Source: Gautieria morchelliformis
Lineage: Eukaryota; Basidiomycota; Agaricomycetes; Gomphales; Gomphaceae
Reading direction: 5' to 3'
Length of the DNA: 64,000 nucleotides
Assembly (NCBI GenBank): GCA_015179125.1
Contig: WHVA01000154.1
Coordinates: forward strand, 62,001 to 126,000
The notes under the pieces are model-generated. The model saw only the letters and a list, made by a program, of their open reading frames with translations, was not told the origin of the DNA and ran no database searches. Below, one piece after another: positions 39,375 to 50,305 of this stretch (position 1 is the stretch's first letter; each line of letters starts with the position of its first letter). The translations under genes and the position numbers were made by a program.

Positions 39375-40134
39375 ACCTTCATACGAAGCTTGTCGAGTTC
39401 ACTTTCTGCATTGGCTTCCATATCGAAAGGTCTGAAGTTGTTGCGGAGTTCGGAAACAAAATTGGGAAAATTGTCTGCCCAGTCGATGACAGTGTAGGGG
39501 TCCATGAGGGCTGGTTCAAAATAGTTGAGAGCCATGCCTCGGAGATAGGAAAGGTGTCATTGACCTTTTTCTCATTGTCGGAAAAGGTGTCAGGATGGTC
39601 GCGGAAGTTGAGCTGAAGCTGGACCACAAAAGGCTGAAGCTTCTTGGGATCGGAGCCATCTAATTGATCAGGTTCGCAAACTTTTGTCTTGGGATGTGGT
39701 GCTTGAGCTGGGCACTGGAGGTGGCCGGCTAGCATGGCAATAGCCTGCGCAAGGCTCGGAGCCAGAGCAGGTGGAACTGGGTTGGCGGGATTCAGAGGTG
39801 GAGGACCGCTGCTGCCTGGGGGTCCTGGGGTGGGTTGTGGAGGTGGTGCCGGGTGTCGAGAAGATGGCTGTTTGTTCGCTGATGCTACTCAAGGAATTAT
39901 GTCATAGTCAGGATTGTCGGGGTTGGTGTCAGTAACATCTTTGATGTGTCCTGGCGGAAGATCGTCAGAGAACGCCTCGTCAGCTCGAGAGCTGGAGGGC
40001 TCTGCACGTCTTGGGGATGCTGTGGACCTAAGAGTTCCAAAATAAGATAGAGATTCGATAGCTGTTGCGTGAGCTGAAGTAGCTGTAGTACAAGGAGGCA
40101 TAGTGATAGTTATTGGGTGAGAATCAGATAATAC
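39375..40134 (-). pseudogene. Gypsy-G1 gag remnant
   Basis: On the minus strand an ATG at 40101 (MPPCTTATSAHATAIESL) opens just inside the G-family LTR end. Several frames follow to about 39375, including proline-rich GPPGSSGPPPLNPAN-like sequence and a typical gypsy Gag block: VCEPDQLDGSDPKKLQPFVV, LNFRDHPDTFSDNEKKV, an ADNFPNFVSELRNNF region and AESELDKLRMK. It ends exactly where the H-family LTR (copy 1, opposite orientation) begins. Gag would form the capsid; the remnant has frameshifts and no pol. Confidence 0.75.
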
Positions 40135-40610
40135 TGTTACATATCGAGATTTCCGCGGAACTAGAAAGGACAACGGCGTAAACTTATGTCTTGCGCCCCC
40201 AATGAACTATCATCCTAGGTATTTCAGATTGCGAGTCAGAAGTTGGAAAGTGTCGAGCTAGACAAGGGTTGGAAGTTGGGTTGTAAGGCAGAAGGCGGAA
40301 ATCGGAGACACAGAGGTCTTGCAAAACTCGCTCTGCTAAGAACAGGAGATAGAGCGAAGGAAATCACGGATCGAAGGCGATTATCTTATTGCAGAATAAT
40401 TAGCATTCATGAGGGGCTTTTATACAAAGAGCTGAGACAACATGTAATAGGGTATTAGTAAGCAAATTCCGGAGGGAGCGGAAGTCAGATAGACATACGG
40501 GGTAAGTAACTAATTGGGAACAAAGGAATACAGGGGGGTGCAGGGTAGAGTAAATAACAATGGCAAAAGAACAAGGGGTCGGAAAGTATATCTGAATGGG
40601 GGGTCAAGGG
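40135..40610 (-). repeat. LTR, family G, copy 1 (partial)
   Basis: The minus-strand end GTAACA lies at 40135, directly upstream of the Gypsy-G1 gag leader. The sequence matches the reverse complement of the G-family copy at 42168-44107 over the TTATACAAAGAGCTGAGACA (TATA) region and up to about 40610, where similarity stops, so the 5' part of the LTR is missing or replaced. Confidence 0.7.
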
Positions 40611-41110
40611 AACTAAGGAGAAATGTCTTCAAGCACCAATTAAGGGCTGAAGCGAGTCTGGGGCCAATACGACGAGAACTGTGGCTTCAATACAGCCAGC
40701 TACAAGAGCACAAATGGAGTTTCTTACTGCCTAGATTGTTATTGTACAGTACCTAGCTATTTAACTACTTGAAACGAAGCTGTACTAAGATAGAGATGGA
40801 AAGGGGGTTGTGGAGCGAACAAGTGCCGCCGGTGCATGATATATGCACTGGTGCAGGAGTATGTACCTATTATGTACTAGTGACTTGATCTTGTGGAGCT
40901 TTCTATATTACTGTGGAGCTAATATATGCATTCAGGAACGATAGAGCGCCTCCTGCGCTCCATCTCGGATCTGTGCCTCGAGTGGCCCCGGAACCCGGCT
41001 CAGGGTTAAAGGGGCCAGCTAGATGCACATGTGAATGATATCCCATGCGCATCTAATGGATCCTGTGCTGGTAAATCGCATATGCACGAGTGTGAGTGCA
41101 AGAGTGCTAG
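40611..41110. other. Unassigned 0.5-kb segment between two gypsy remnants
   Basis: No ORF of note. An imperfect palindrome around GGTGCATGATATATGCAC (about 40832) and several ATGCAC/GTGCAT words are present. It may be an inserted non-coding element, but no termini or duplication could be established. Confidence 0.3.
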
Positions 41111-41707
41111 GATAGAGCCTGATCTCCCATCCATAATATAACAAGGGTTTGGCGTGGAAATTCAACGTGCACTGGAGAAGGAAACCTCGGAGTTTCTTCG
41201 GGTACGAACCATCAAATTGGTCGGGTTCCCGAAGTTTTGCTTTTGAATCAGCACGGTCTCCACCGAGTCCGTTGTCGGTGAGCTTTTCCAAAGCCACGAG
41301 CACATGGCACCCAACCTGTTCCTTTGCATCTGCCTCTGCATTCGGGTTGGGGTTCGGTCTCGGGGCCTCTGCGTCGGGATTGGAGTTGTGCTCAGAACCA
41401 GAGTCATCATCGCCACCATGACCACCATCCCCATGGTCGTTAGGGTTGGGGGGGGGACTCACCACGGGGATCTTCGGGAACCTCGCTGATATGTCTGTGA
41501 CCAACACCTATAACTCAGTGTCGAGATGAGTTTGAAGACAGAGGGGGGTTGTCGTAGCAGTGATGGAATGGGGAGTTTTTGGGGTGATGTGAAGCACTTC
41601 GTGCGCGGCGGGCCTCTATGGTCGGGGTAACCTGGCTACCATGGGCACAGGTGTAAGATCTAGTGATAGGCATAGTGAACAACTGTGTGTGGAGAGTTCT
41701 GATATAC
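41111..41707 (-). pseudogene. Gypsy-H gag remnant
   Basis: Minus-strand reading from the leader after LTR copy H2 gives PITRSYTCAHGSQVTPTIEA and later PKIPVVSPPPNPNDHGDGGH. A Gag block follows (KLREPDQFDGSYPKKLRGFL, CTLNFHAKPLLYYG), then the sequence diverges at about 41110. It is clearly a relative of Gypsy-G1 gag (EPDQ-DGS-PKKL in both). The repeated Asn/Pro/Asp/Gly linker is low-complexity. Gag only; pol is absent. Confidence 0.7.
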
Positions 41708-42167
41708 TGTTAAGAACGTAAGTTGTACTTCAGACTGAACCCGAGGGCCGAGCCAAGGTTAGCGGAGGTTCAGGAAACAGGGGGCTTGGCTTCAACTTCA
41801 TAGGTTGCACCCACTACATTGTTCCACCCTAATTTCGGACAACAGATTTGGCTTCAAGTGGAGGTTCAGAATGAGGTCAGACAGAAGCGGATAGATATGA
41901 CGAATCTAAGTCGATATCAGAACTGGAGATTTAGCGTACATGACAGGCGGTTTATATACTAATTGGACGGAACAGAAAGAGGGCATCAATGCCCGTATCG
42001 AGCAGGAAGAAGGGTCGACGGACGATGATCAGAAATGGAACAGGATTATCTAGGAAAGGGAATCAGGGTGAATGATGAACAGATAGGAACCTGAGTTAAG
42101 CCGAGAAAGGTTCCCAAGTGAGAACTGAGGCCAAGGCCTTGGGTCCGGACTCGAGAACGGGTCTTAA

Positions 42168-44107
42168 TGTTACGACCGTTCATTTCCGACTTCCGACCCT
42201 CAGGTCCGCAACACTTTCCACCCCTCCGATATTTCCGACATTCCGCCCCTTGTACATTTCCCTTGTTCTTTCAACTCTATTACTCGGACCCACCAGACCA
42301 ACCTCACCGTTCATCAAGACCATATGTCCGGCCCTCCTTGTGTTTCGTTGTCAGATATGTTTTCCCGACCCCTTGTTCTTTGCCATTGTTCTACCTTACC
42401 CTGAACCCCCCTTGTAGTCCCATTGTTCCCAATTAGTTAGTTCCCACGCATTGTCTACTCAACTTCCACTTCCCCCGGAATTTGCTTAGTACCATCCTAT
42501 TACCTGTTGTCTCAGCTCTTTGTATAAAAGCCTGTCATGTATGTCTCTTATTCTGCAATCAGATAATTGTCAAGGTTGGTTTTTAGGCGTTAATATTGTG
42601 TATTAGTGAACACAGCGAATGCCCGAATAACTTGTGCGAATAAGTATGCCGTTCGGCGAATAAGTGAACCGGTGAATGTTCACGAAACAAGAGGGCTGCC
42701 CAAACGGGGCTCGCCTGATCTACAGTCGTAGCAAAATAGCTCACGGCACTTGACGACGTAATGTGCAAGATGTCACGGAAGGGCTGTCTAAGTTTCAACG
42801 GTCCCTTCGCTGGCGAAGGTGCTCCTTCGGAGCCCTCCGCCAACAGCACAGAAAGTAGTTCGAAGGCTAAGGTAACGAAGATGAAGTATGAGAACTCACC
42901 AGTGATGCCTAAGTCCTTTGCTGGTCGAAGATAGGAATCTTCAAGGGGAGGCTCAAGACGATGATCACAGCGAGGTCAAGTTTGCACAAGATGGACGACG
43001 TATGATAATTGAACTGGGGAATGTACATGCGAATGTAAACTACTTATACCGAATGCTCATAAGGTATCAGCGAATAGGAAAGAGGCCGTCACGAGTCAGG
43101 GTTGGATAGGGGTGTGCAGTCATGATACTTAAGGAGATGGAATAAACATACAATAGAGTGAGGGAGGAGTGCAAACATGAAACGACGGAGAGTAAAGGTG
43201 GCGAAAGTACTTATGTACGAAACCATGTCTTGGGACCCGCATCCATGTCACCCTGCACGGATTCTTCATCCACTGGGTTGATCCCACACGACCTATGGAA
43301 GGGGCGCCCCGCGAACATACTTTGGCCATACGAAAACCCAAAGGGGTTGGATTAAGAAGATGATGGGGTTAGTGATGAATCATCACACCGGGTAAATGGT
43401 ACCGATCGTTTTTGATGGCGTGCCTGTTGGCGAAATGTGCGAGCAGCGAAATAGCGGTTCGGCGAAATGCGAGGGAGGGCGAACAGCAATAAAATAAGGA
43501 AGGAGATGTCGAGGTGGAGGGCGAAGCCAAGCGAACACGGGGGAGGAGCAGCGAACGAGGAAATGGGGATAGCAAGGTGCAAGATATACACCGGTCATGA
43601 AATCCGATTGTCGGAACACCATCGGCAGAGGGTCGAGCAGAGGAGGTGATAGTCCCAACAATGACTGCCAAGTTAGTCCCAAGACGTCGTTCGCTTGTTA
43701 ACGGCATAGCCATGGTAATTGGCATGAACAGTGAGAATTGGTTGCCGAACATGACAATGGCGATCGGAATGAACACGGAGATGGAGTGACAAATGGCAGG
43801 ACAGAGCACCTGAATATGAGAAATAAACGCGTCATGACAATAATCGCCTTCGATACTTGATTTCATTTGCTCCATCTCCTGTTCTTAGCACAGCGAGTCT
43901 AGCAAGATCTCAGTCTCTCTCCGCCTCCCGTCTTCCGCCTTCCGCCTCAGTTCCGACTCAAGTTCCGACCAACCTTTGGTTGAGTACTTTCTGACTTCCG
44001 ACTCAGTTCCGAAATATTTAGGACGATAGTTCATTGGGGGCGCAACCTATAAGTTGAAGCCACAGTCCTTTCCAGTTCCGACTTAGCGGAAATCTTGATA
44101 TGTAACA
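42168..44107 (+). mobile_element. G-family solo LTR, itself hosting an L1-family solo LTR
   Basis: Termini TGTTACGACC...GATATGTAACA, with the duplication CTTAA at 42163-42167 and 44108-44112. Without the nested element it is about 663 bp. It carries a TATA-like TTGTATAAAAGCC (about 42517) and a downstream stretch of TTCCGACT/TTCCGCCT words. Confidence 0.88.
42568..43839 (-). mobile_element. Solo LTR, family L1 copy 3
   Basis: 1272 bp, reverse orientation, termini TGTCA...TGACA, duplication ATAAT at 42563-42567 and 43840-43844. Full-length relative of the 2612-3884 copy. Nested in the G-family solo LTR. Confidence 0.93.
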
Positions 44108-44114
44108 CTTAACA

Positions 44115-44709
44115 GCACCCTTGTGGACCAACAGGCAACCCGCAGCTTGGCTCTAATGAAATCGGATTGAATTCAAGGTCTGGTGGGGCATTGAAACTCC
44201 ACATGACAGCAACACGTGCTGGGGTGCTCACAGTGGCCTGTGGGTCCCAATGGGTGTTACCAGCTTCATCATCATTGACAGGGGTGCAGGTTGACATGGA
44301 TGTGGCGCCGTGGTCGTTGCTGCTCCATCAGTGATGTGTCTGTGCTCCTCTGGGAGTGCCTATAAGGGCAACCTAGGAAGAAACTGTACACTCAAGTGGT
44401 GAACTGGTGGAGGGGGATCCAAAGTGAGATAGAGAACTATATACATGACACAGAGATACCTGGTGAACGGGATCCAAAGAGAAAACTCTAAGGAACCCCT
44501 TTGCCACATAGCTACGACTATAAGTAAGCTCGGGCATGCTAGCACGATCACCAAATGCCTGAGTTACATAGGTAATCATGCCAGTGATAACAGGGCTGGA
44601 CAGATAAGGAAGGAATGATGTCGGAAGGGGCTGGAACAGGAAGGGAAATAAACGGAACACAAGACAGAAGGATGCTGAATGCTAGGAGAAGCTCAGGGGC
44701 CACCAATAA
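44115..44709. other. Unassigned flank; weak minus-strand ORF
   Basis: A minus-strand frame 44297-44109 encodes 62 residues (MSTCTPVNDDEAGNTHWDPQ) without a known motif. Otherwise nothing recognised. It may belong to the LTR starting at 44921 on the minus strand. Confidence 0.3.
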
Positions 44710-44905
44710 CATGCTGCGATAATGCACACACCATGGTAATGCGCAAGCGGCGATAATGCACATGGTGATAATGCACAATCAGCGACAATGCACATTGCGA
44801 TAATGCACACTCAACAATACACACTGTGATAATGTGCATTGCAATAATGTGTATTGTGATAATGCATATTGCGATAATGCCAATTGTGATAATGCAGTGT
44901 GAGAT
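44710..44905. repeat. Degenerate 15-bp minisatellite (GCGATAATGCACATT type)
   Basis: About a dozen diverged copies of a TGCGATAATGCACAT word with variable spacing. On the minus strand it lies just downstream of the LTR start TGTCAGGGGAACC at 44921, so it appears to be an expansion inside an LTR. Confidence 0.75.
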
Positions 44906-44921
44906 TGGGGTTCCCCTGACA

Positions 44922-45115
44922 TCAGCCCCCTCTAGAATGCGGCAACCCGACACATTAAGGCCCAGTGGTGGAACAGGGATGCGATTCTGAAAGGTGACAC
45001 CCTCCAAGGAGCGAATGCGACGAGGGGCACCTTGATGCAAATGGTTGAAGTCAGCGATGAGGTCAGGAGCTTGGATGTCGCCTTCATTTTCCCATGAATT
45101 CTTTTCATAGCCATA
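44922..45115 (-). pseudogene. Gypsy pol C-terminal (chromodomain-tail) remnant
   Basis: The minus strand reads GYEKNSWENEGD, then IQAPDLIADFNHLHQGAPRR, close to the C-terminal part of the chromodomain tails of fungal gypsy elements (pattern xW-E-x-L-x-A-P-D-L-I-x-x-F). About 100 bp later a purine tract (AGAGGGGGCTGA) leads into an LTR start TGTCAGGGGAACC at 44921. The upstream integrase is not readable before the L1 solo LTR at 45287. Confidence 0.4.
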
Positions 45116-45286
45116 CCCCCTCTTTATTTTATTTTCGTTTTCATCCAGAAGCTTTCTGATTTATGCCCACTCACACTAGGCTTATCATCAGTCGCAGGTC
45201 TATTCCGCAACCACATCTGTGTCCCACCAAGTCACCAGCATGATCAGAAAACATTCACACTCCCGACTTGCCCTCGACCGCCTGCC

Positions 45287-46308
45287 TGTCAAGATTGATT
45301 TTTAGGCGTTAATATTGTGTATTAGTGAACACAGTGAATGCCCGAATAACTTGTGTGAATAAGTGTGCCCTTCGGTGAATAGGATGAACCAATAAATGTT
45401 CAGAAAATAAGAGGGCTGCCGATCGGGACTCGCCCTATCTACAGTCATAGCGAAATAGCCCGTGGTACTTGACGATGTAATGTGCAAGGTGCCGCGGAAA
45501 GGTTGTTTAAGTAGCAACAATCCTTTCGCCGGTGAAGGCACTCCTTCGGAGCCCTTCGCCAACATGTAGATAATAGTTCGAAGGCTAAGGTAACAAAGGT
45601 AAGTATGAAAACTCACCAGTGGTGCTTAAGTCTTCCTCTGGTTGAAGATAGAAATATACAGGAGTGGGCTCAAGACAATAGTCACAGCAAGGTCAAGTTT
45701 TGCACAAGATGGACGTATGATAATTGAACGTGAGAATATACATGTGAATGGAGACTACTTATATCGAATGCTCATATGATATCAGCAAATAGGAAAGAGG
45801 CCATCTGGAGTCAGGGTTGTATATGGGTGGGCAGTCATGATACAAATAGATCAAACACAGATACAATAGAATGGGAGAGGAGTGCAAACATGAAATGACA
45901 GGAAGGAAAGGGGACAAAGGTATTTATGTATGAAAACACGCCTTGGGACCTGCATACATGCCACCCTGCATGGACTCTTTGTCTGCGGGGTTGATCCCAC
46001 ATGACCAGCAGGTAGGACATCCTGCAAATGCATTCCCGCCATACGAACACCTAAAGGGGTTGGGTCGGGGGGATGAGGGGGTCAGTGATGAACCATCACA
46101 CTGGGTAGAGGATGTTGATCGTGTTTGATGGCATGCCTGCTGGCGAATGATGCGAACAGCGAATGGTAGTTCAGCCAATGGGGCAAAGAGAGAATGGAGC
46201 AAACATAGAGGAGGAGTGGTTGAAGGGTGAACTCAGGTGAAGATGAAGGAGGAGCGATGAGGGGGCACATAGGGACAGCGAGGTAAGGGAAATAGATGGG
46301 TCATGACA
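45287..46308 (-). mobile_element. Solo LTR, family L1 copy 4 (short subfamily)
   Basis: 1022 bp, reverse orientation, termini TGTCA...TGACA. It lacks the same block of about 240 bp as copy 5, so the two form a short subfamily. The flanks (CTGCC, GCCCA) do not form a clean 5-bp duplication. Confidence 0.85.
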
Positions 46309-46639
46309 GCCCAGCATCTGGACCAATCGGCACAGGAACAGGAACAGCATGGCAGGCGGGAGGGCGTGGAGACAGCCACAGGTGTCACTTCCGTCTTCCT
46401 ATCCCATGGTGCATCAGTGGCTGGAGTCTGAAGTAATGTCTGAGAATGTGACTCCCATGCAAGAAAGCGTAATATGCTCTGGATTGTCATACAGTGAGAC
46501 AAAAACAGAACATCGAGAGGGTTAGTGACATGAACCTCATAGATGTGCGTGTCGGTAAGCACATTTTTGGCTCAAGCTATCATATATACAAATTGATGAG
46601 GTTTGCATGTTAATTGCTACCAGTATCCAATGCCTTTTT

Positions 46640-47365
46640 TCAGTGATGAACCATGGAAGAGGGGTATTCGACATGCATATCTATGGGATATGTGTACAAC
46701 ATTTGGACCCTGGTCTGCTGCGTAACTGGAACATTGGATTGGACAGAGACGGTGGCACTGTGCACAGGGGGGTAACCCTGTCTCATACTAGATGGTAATG
46801 GAAATTCAGAGGAGGAGGCTGAGTCTCTTTCATGAGGGCGAGACAACAATGTCGTCCGAGAAATAAACGAGTCGAGTATGTCAGTAAATTTTTCATAAAT
46901 ATCAGAACAGACCATAAATGGCCCGCCATCCTCAAGGCTGACAAGTGTGCATAGGAACTCCCATTTGGGTTGGACGTCAATGAGCTCGTTGGGCTCTGGG
47001 GAGGACAAGCCACCATCAAAGTCACACCCATTCTCAAGGTCATCTAGGTGACTGGTCGACATCGCATGGGCAAGCTGGGGTAAAGGTACTCCTTGCTCTG
47101 ACACTGTCGCACACGTGAAAAATAAAAGCTTGTTTTTCCCACACGCCGCAAGTAGAATAAAATAATATTTGGGGTCATTTTCAAGGTCAACAGGCTGGAA
47201 TAGCAAGGAACTGGTGGTGAAAATGGAATATGGGGAGCCACGATGGGGAGCCAGTGGAGACGGTGTAGCACATGGAGATGCGATGGATGCAATGTATATG
47301 AAAAGCAGGATACAATGCGATTTTGTGAGTTTTTCTTTTGATTGAACACATCCATAGACATTCAT
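46640..47365 (-). CDS. Unrecognised ORF, 241 aa
   Basis: An open frame from 47365 (MNVYGCVQSKEKLTKSHCIL) to a stop at 46640. The N-terminal part is Ser/Pro-rich with a hydrophobic patch (CILLFIYIASIAS). The middle is acidic (DDLENGCDFDGGLSSPEPNE), followed by KWEFLCTLVSLEDGGPFMVC and YEKFTDILDSFISRTT. No domain is recognised. It sits between two solo LTRs, so it may be a relic of a host or transposon gene whose other exons are lost. Long chance frames are possible; the composition is not obviously random. Confidence 0.35.
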   Translation of the reverse strand: MNVYGCVQSKEKLTKSHCILLFIYIASIASPCATPSPLAPHRGSPYSIFTTSSLLFQPVDLENDPKYYFILLAACGKNKLLFFTCATVSEQGVPLPQLAHAMSTSHLDDLENGCDFDGGLSSPEPNELIDVQPKWEFLCTLVSLEDGGPFMVCSDIYEKFTDILDSFISRTTLLSRPHERDSASSSEFPLPSSMRQGYPPVHSATVSVQSNVPVTQQTRVQMLYTYPIDMHVEYPSSMVHH

Positions 47366-47841
47366 GTACGTACCATGTATCCGGGACCTGTGGGTTCATG
47401 GCGTCTGAGGTCTTGGCCATTCTATGAATCCAAAAGCAAGCAAAAATTACCCTATTTCAGACGAGTGGCTCTGAGAGTCATTTTGCTGTTGTGAATGAAT
47501 TTAGCACGTTCAACCCATCGACCATGGACTCACACATATGGGTGCCTATAGCCAGTGCATTTGGCGATCAAAGGTTCTAGTCACAGCTCTCTTGAAAGGA
47601 GAGCCCCTATAGACAAAAGAGACTTACACAAAAGAACTAACCACTTAACATGTGAGTAAGAATTGGGTTGGAAACCGATGGATGGACTGCGAAATGAGCT
47701 TGAGATACTAAAAGGTTTTAGCTGCAGGAGACGGTGGAGATATGGCCCATGGGATACATGCATGTGACATGATCCCATTGTCAGAAAACCCCAAATTACC
47801 TGATCAGGCTGACAGGCCTGATCGAGCCATTAGCATCCTGA

Positions 47842-48873
47842 TGTCAAGATTGGTTTTTAGGCATTAATATCGTGTATTAGTGAACACAGCGAATGCCCGA
47901 ATAACTTGTGCGAATAAGTATGCCGTTCGGCGAATACGTGAACCGATGAATGTTCACAAGGTAAGAGGGTTGCCTGAACGGGGCTCGCCCTATCTATGGT
48001 CGTAGCAAAATAGCCCGTGGCACTTGACGATGTAACGTGCAAGGTGGCATGGAAGGGTTGTCTAAGCTTCGACTATCCCTTCGCCGGCGAAGGTGCTCCT
48101 TTGGAGCCCTTCACCAACAGCACAGAAAATAGTTCGAACACTAGGGTAACGAAGATGACGTATGAGAACTCACCAGTGATGCCTAAGTCCTCTGCTGGTC
48201 GAAGATAGAAATCTCCAAGAGAAGGCTCAAGATGATGATCACAGTGAGGTCAAGTTTGCACAAGATGGACGACGCATGACAATTGAACTGGGGAATATAC
48301 ATGCGAATGTAAACTACTTATATCGAATGCTGGTAAGGCATCAGCGAATAGGAAAGAGGCCGTCACGAGTCAGGGTTGGATAGGGGTGCGCAGTCATGAT
48401 ACTAAGGAGATGGAATAAACATACAATAGAGTAGGGGAGGAGTAGGAACATGAGACGATGGAGAGTAAAGGTGGCGAAGGCACTTATGTACGAAACCATG
48501 TCTTGGGACCCACATACATGACACCCTGCACGGACTCTTCGTCTACTGGGTTGATCCCACACGGCCGCTGGAAGGAATGCCCCGCGAACATACTTTGGCC
48601 ATACGAAAACCCAAAGGGGTTGGATTAAGAAGATGATGGGGTTAGTGATAAACCATCACGCTGGGTAAATGGTATCAATCGTATTTGATGGCGTGCCTGT
48701 TGGCGAAATGTGCGAGCAGCAAATAGCGGTTTGGAGAAATCGGGCGAACAGCGAATAGAGCAGATGTAGAGGATGAGTGGTCGAAGGGTGAGGCGAACTC
48801 TGGCGAAGGTGCTAGGGAGTGATGAGGGGGAACATAGAGGCAGTGGGGTAAGGAAAATAGACAGGTCATGACA
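47842..48873 (-). mobile_element. Solo LTR, family L1 copy 5 (short subfamily)
   Basis: 1032 bp, reverse orientation, termini TGTCA...TGACA, with the 5-bp duplication CCTGA at 47837-47841 and 48874-48878. It shares the internal deletion of copy 4. Confidence 0.92.
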
Positions 48874-48878
48874 CCTGA

Positions 48879-49379
48879 CAGGGCATGATCAAGCGCTGCA
48901 ATTACATGGCCAATCAATGCTTCCAGCTCCCTTAAGGTAGTACAACTCTGCCTTACACTACTCTTCATATTGTAATGTAAAGGGTGCAAAATACTGAGTC
49001 TTTGAACAAGTGTCAATGTTTAGTCACACATCACAGACTAGCCTTGGCACTACCAAGACAGAGAGGCATGTTTCACCAGCATGCCCTTATTAATACTCAT
49101 TGACTTGAGACTAAGTCACAACTTAAGATATATATATTAGGTAAATACTGAGTAATATTACAATATTACAAAAATCTCTCGACAGGTGGGGTGCACATGT
49201 GCATGGTGTTAAGTTTTCGGAGTGGACCTTGAGAGTTAACAATGAGTGATTTCGTGTTTGTCTGAGCTCTGTCAAACATGTAAGGAAATCTAACACGCCG
49301 GCCTGACTTAAATATCTTGAGAGCAAGCTTACTAATGTTCTAGTAGCTTCTAGCGCTTGCGTACTCCAACACATGAGAT
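48879..49379. other. Unassigned stretch
   Basis: No clear gene. A minus-strand frame across 49123-49340 (VLDFLTCLTELRQTRNHSLL) is open but unrecognised. Confidence 0.3.
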
Positions 49380-49915
49380 GTGCTGCAGCCTCACATGTGT
49401 ATAGGGGGAGGTATGTGGGCATCACATGTTGTGGTGGTGCTGTGAGGGTGGAGGGGGAGGTGAGTGGTGCACATTGGGGTGGGCAGCAGCATCGCATGCT
49501 GGGATGGTGGCACATGTGCATAGATAGAGGTGTAATGGCATATGTATGCACATGCATACAGGTGGAGGTGGTGGCAAGTAGGGTGGTGTATGTGTGTTCA
49601 TGTGTGGTGCATATAGAGTTGGTGTACATGGAGGTGGTGTTGTCATTGTCATCACATGTGCATGATGGGGTGTATGGAGGTGGTGCACATGAAGACTGGG
49701 GGTGGAGGTGGAAGTGGCAGTGTCATCGTGTGCATATGCAGAAACGGTTGCACTTGGAGGTTGTTGGGGGTGGAGGTGGCCATGTTGTCATCATCACACA
49801 TGCATGTGGGGGTGTATGTAGGTGGTGCACATGGAGATCATCAGGTGGAGGTGGAAGGGTTGTGGCTGGAGTCTGTAAGGGCAACCCACATGCATTGCAG
49901 GGATCACACAATCAC
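49380..49915. repeat. GT/purine-rich degenerate repeat (GGTGGAGGTGGTGCACATG type)
   Basis: Repeated words GGAGGTGG, GTGCACATG and CATCACATGTGCATG recur with an approximate higher-order period of 140-150 bp (compare about 49643-49715 with 49790-49855). Both strands are open for long distances because of composition. No gene is called. Confidence 0.65.
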
Positions 49916-50069
49916 ATGAGCTGACAGAGGGGAAATCCAAAGTATATACATAAATAGGCAGAATATACAATAAAAGGGACTTTCACCTGACAGAGGGGAA
50001 ATCTGGAGACAAAAGTATAAGGCTCCCTACTTCCAGTGTGCCTGCATTACATTACACTCAACCACAGTC

Positions 50070-50305
50070 AGGGGCATCACTCAGTAATCACCAGTGACCC
50101 TGCCTGGCCTCCCTGAGCCCTGGATGCTGTGTACTATGTGAGACACTTCACTTCTGATGTTGTTCCAAAAGTGGAAGTACGGAAGTAGAGTAGAGGTGGA
50201 GAAGTGAGTGGAGCTGGCAGAAGTGCTTCTGGAAGTGGAAGCAAAAATCAGAGCAAGTGGAAATTGGAGCAGTGTCAGAACTGGAAAAGGAGGTGTCCCC
50301 TGATA
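50070..50305 (-). repeat. LTR-like block, family L3, second copy
   Basis: The reverse complement matches 883-1145 in order: TATCAGGGGACACC start, TTCCA-rich tract with TTCTGAC/TTCCACT words, then CAGCATCC..GGGCTCAGGGAGG. The first bases TAT differ from TGT. The left limit is not resolved. Confidence 0.45.

Larger units (their letters stand above)
41708..44114 (-). repeat. LTR, family H, copy 2, split by a nested G-family solo LTR
   Basis: 41708-42167 plus the final CA at 44113-44114 form one LTR (TGTTAAGAACG...GGTCTTAACA on the plus strand), interrupted two bases from its end. In minus orientation it is the 5' LTR of the Gypsy-H gag remnant. The outer flanks (TATAC, GCACC) show no duplication. 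Confidence 0.8.

Noticed and set aside
45282..46313. Clean solo-LTR duplication for L1 copy 4
   Set aside because: The flanks CTGCC and GCCCA do not match in any 5-bp register, so the insertion scar is lost or rearranged.
49372..49924. ORFs of 183, 87 and 168 aa around the GT-rich tract
   Set aside because: Composition-driven frames over a degenerate repeat, open on both strands, with no protein motif.
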